Part shown: positions 61,746 through 64,000 of the stretch, piece by piece
How the letters are laid out: the number at the start of each line of letters is the position of its first letter
How positions within the stretch are numbered: position 1 is the first letter of the stretch
Assembly (NCBI GenBank): GCA_947568835.1
Contig: OX387606.1
Location: forward strand, 17,360,001 to 17,424,000
Reading direction: 5' to 3'
DNA from: Protonemura montana
Lineage: Eukaryota > Arthropoda > Insecta > Plecoptera > Nemouridae
Length of the DNA stretch: 64,000 nt
The notes under the pieces: generated by a model
Told to the model about the DNA's origin: nothing
Databases searched by the model: none
Seen by the model: only the letters and a program-made list of their open reading frames with translations
Program-made: the position numbers and the translations under genes

Positions 61746-64000
61746 ACGTTATGGTAGTACGATACAAGTTCTAGTGTGCTCCCAAAATTATTTTTTTTAT
61801 AATACAGCTAACGTGCAGAAACTCTGTAAGCCTAGTTACAAACTAAAAAAAAAACTCATATGAAAGGTGCGCAGCCAACTTATCTTACAGCCAATTATTT
61901 AAATGAGCATAAATACAGAGAAAGTTGATTATTAAACGTAATGAAACATTTTCACCACAAAAACGGCGAAAGTATTTCTGTTTTTTTTTTTTGGTCCAAC
62001 TATTGGTCCACCGCATGCTAGGAATTTTATGTGTCATTACGAGCATTGCTCGGTGACAGACAAACAGTATTGCCCATTAACACCAAACTAACGACAGACT
62101 GCATGCAGCAGAGCCATACCCGTCGGGGCCACCGGAACCACACCCCACACATTGCGCTAATCCTCCCGACTTTAATGTAATTGCACTTTTATTATTTCGC
62201 AAACAGCGAAACGAACTGGCAAATGGAATTGAAATTAGGCCACATGACGCATTAATTATAATATGTCAATTGGTATAACCAAGCATTTAAGCGTTTTAAT
62301 GTGAATTTTGCATGCAAATTGTACTTCTAATCGATTCGGATTTGTTGCTTAGCACTGTTGTAAGCAGTGTCTTAAGTTTTTGAGGCCAATGACATACTCT
62401 TGCGCTCCATCTGAGCTTGAATGCGAATCGGAAGCTTAAATCTGCTCGTTTGGCTCAAAGACGATTGTCTGCCAATGGACCTATTCCGCAGAAGATAAAA
62501 AGTGCAATGGACGATGATTGGACCATGGATTATCCTGCTTTAATATTAACTTCACAGCTTTCAAACATATTGCAAAAAGTATTAACCGTGCCATACTTGC
62601 CTTGATGTGTGGAGCTCGTGAGTTTATGATAAAAGATTGACAATACCGAACCTTTTATTGCGACTGTAGCCAAGAGGTTCACTCAATAAGATTGGTAGAT
62701 TCTCTTAAGCTACAATCATTAGCGTTATTGCACGCCATACAAGAGAAAAAAACTAAAAAAACTAACTAAATCTAACTTTTCCAGTTGATTTCAAATTGGC
62801 GTCAAATTTGATAGATTTCTGAAAGCATGCACATTTCTTTTGGCATCTAACTTTTAGGCTAAATTATCATTTTTTTTTAGTTCAGCATATAGACCAGTAA
62901 CCACACTTTGTCTGTTGTAGCCCTAGACATAATCAACCTTCAAGCATATAGTTTGAGGGGGTGTCCTATAAATCTGTTCCTTTACACAACGCTTGGGTAA
63001 CAGTATTGCCCCCGTTTTAACAATCCGAGTTGGCCACATTGCTGCGCCATAGTTTCGTGCCCAAGTTGTTCAGCTTTCATTATTTGCACAGTGCCAGCGA
63101 GATCCTTGTTTGCTCGCCGCAGACCGTTGCATTTATAACATGTCCCAATTGTTCTCTGCATGCAAATAAAGATTGAATAACTCGCATCAGAAAACAAAAT
63201 AGATATTCCACGTCGAGAGGCAAAAAAAAAGCCACGATGAACGAACGAACGGGTGTGAAGAAACAGTTTAATTCACTGTAAATTTGAATTAATGATTAAT
63301 CACAGCCTAATCACCTTGGATAACATGAGCAAAGTAACGTCTTTAAATATTGTATGTCACATCGAGTTAGTGTGACTTCAACCTCAATTAACTCAACTGC
63401 ATTAGCTGTTCGCAGACAAAAACCGGTCCACGCAAAACACAATCAAAATTTTGGCCCGAGTACCCGTATTCAATTATGCTACCCACCGTATAAATGAATG
63501 AGTGTATAAGTGAGACTGAAAACCTGTGAAACGTGGTTTTGCACTCTGTGCATGTCGCGAGCTAGCGATAGAGCCACCGAAATATACCAAGTGTGTTAAT
63601 TGTCTTATAAGACTTGGTAATTTGACATTGTTACCGAAAGCGGGAACACAGAGAGGCAAGGGTCTAGGTGCGAGTATGATATTATGGAAATTAGTGGCCA
63701 TTACGCAGATTATAAACGCCCGAAACATTAGAAAGTTGCAAAGTATGGAGTGTTCCTTGGAGTTACGCACAGAACGCAATGCAAGAAACTGTTTGGGTCT
63801 ACCACTAAAACCCGTGTCGTTTTTCTAGACGTTTTTAGCACTATAGTTTTCAAAATATCCATTTACAACCTTCGCTTAGAACACGATCCTCAAATTGGTG
63901 GCAAGAAGTCTAGACTCTCGACCCGACAGTCTGATCACTCTTGAGACGTTGTGAATTATTTGGTTTCTCCCTACTATTTCGAGTTGCTTTACAAAAGGTG
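61746..64000. other. non-coding stretch, no gene recognised
   Basis: Open frames of at most about 100 codons overlap on both strands near 63480-63830, without recognisable motifs. No RNA gene or element recognised. Confidence 0.45.

Noticed and set aside
1-64000. CRISPR arrays, bacterial operons, prophage
   Set aside because: The sequence is animal nuclear DNA; no regularly spaced repeats or dense coding were seen.

Overview
The window is nuclear DNA from an animal, almost certainly an arthropod and probably an insect. It is AT-rich, has introns of more than 15 kb, carries a short CCTAA/TTAGG array (the ancestral arthropod telomere unit), and holds a small-conductance calcium-activated potassium channel (SK) gene with insect-like sequence. 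I cannot name the order or species. Almost none of the window is coding.

The one host gene I recognise is SK, on the minus strand. Exon 1 (44333-45322) encodes 330 residues of the low-complexity cytoplasmic N-terminus. Exon 2 (28263-28625) encodes 121 residues ending just after transmembrane segment S1. Both junctions are phase 0 with GT/AG borders, so the two join in frame across a 15.7 kb intron. Segments S2-S6, the pore and the calmodulin-binding region were not found to the left. The next intron therefore either runs off the window or hides a very short exon.

Mobile DNA is the other main content. At 513-3096 there is a complete-looking pogo/Tigger-type DNA transposon with terminal inverted repeats, TA-type flanks and an unbroken 552-aa DDD transposase that has a pipsqueak-type HTH and a C-terminal PHD-like zinc finger. 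At 52149-53312 an unrelated-TIR, internally deleted relative keeps only the last PHD-like part of its transposase. Three copies of a tRNA-derived SINE family lie at about 6575, 33740 and 33980; the last two are head to head inside the SK intron. Other repeats are a 49-bp inverted repeat (7842-8004), a diverged dispersed repeat (about 49130-49480 and 61390-61745), a recurring GGAGGTGCC motif, and several homopolymer, microsatellite and palindromic tracts.

GC/CpG-rich islands at about 10500-10990, 13735-13865, 31780-31985, 36000-36380, 45330-45480, 46240-46560 and 58015-58180 stand out from the AT-rich background. Those near or inside SK are candidate promoters or alternative first exons. The rest of the window appears to be intronic or intergenic DNA with only chance-length open frames.
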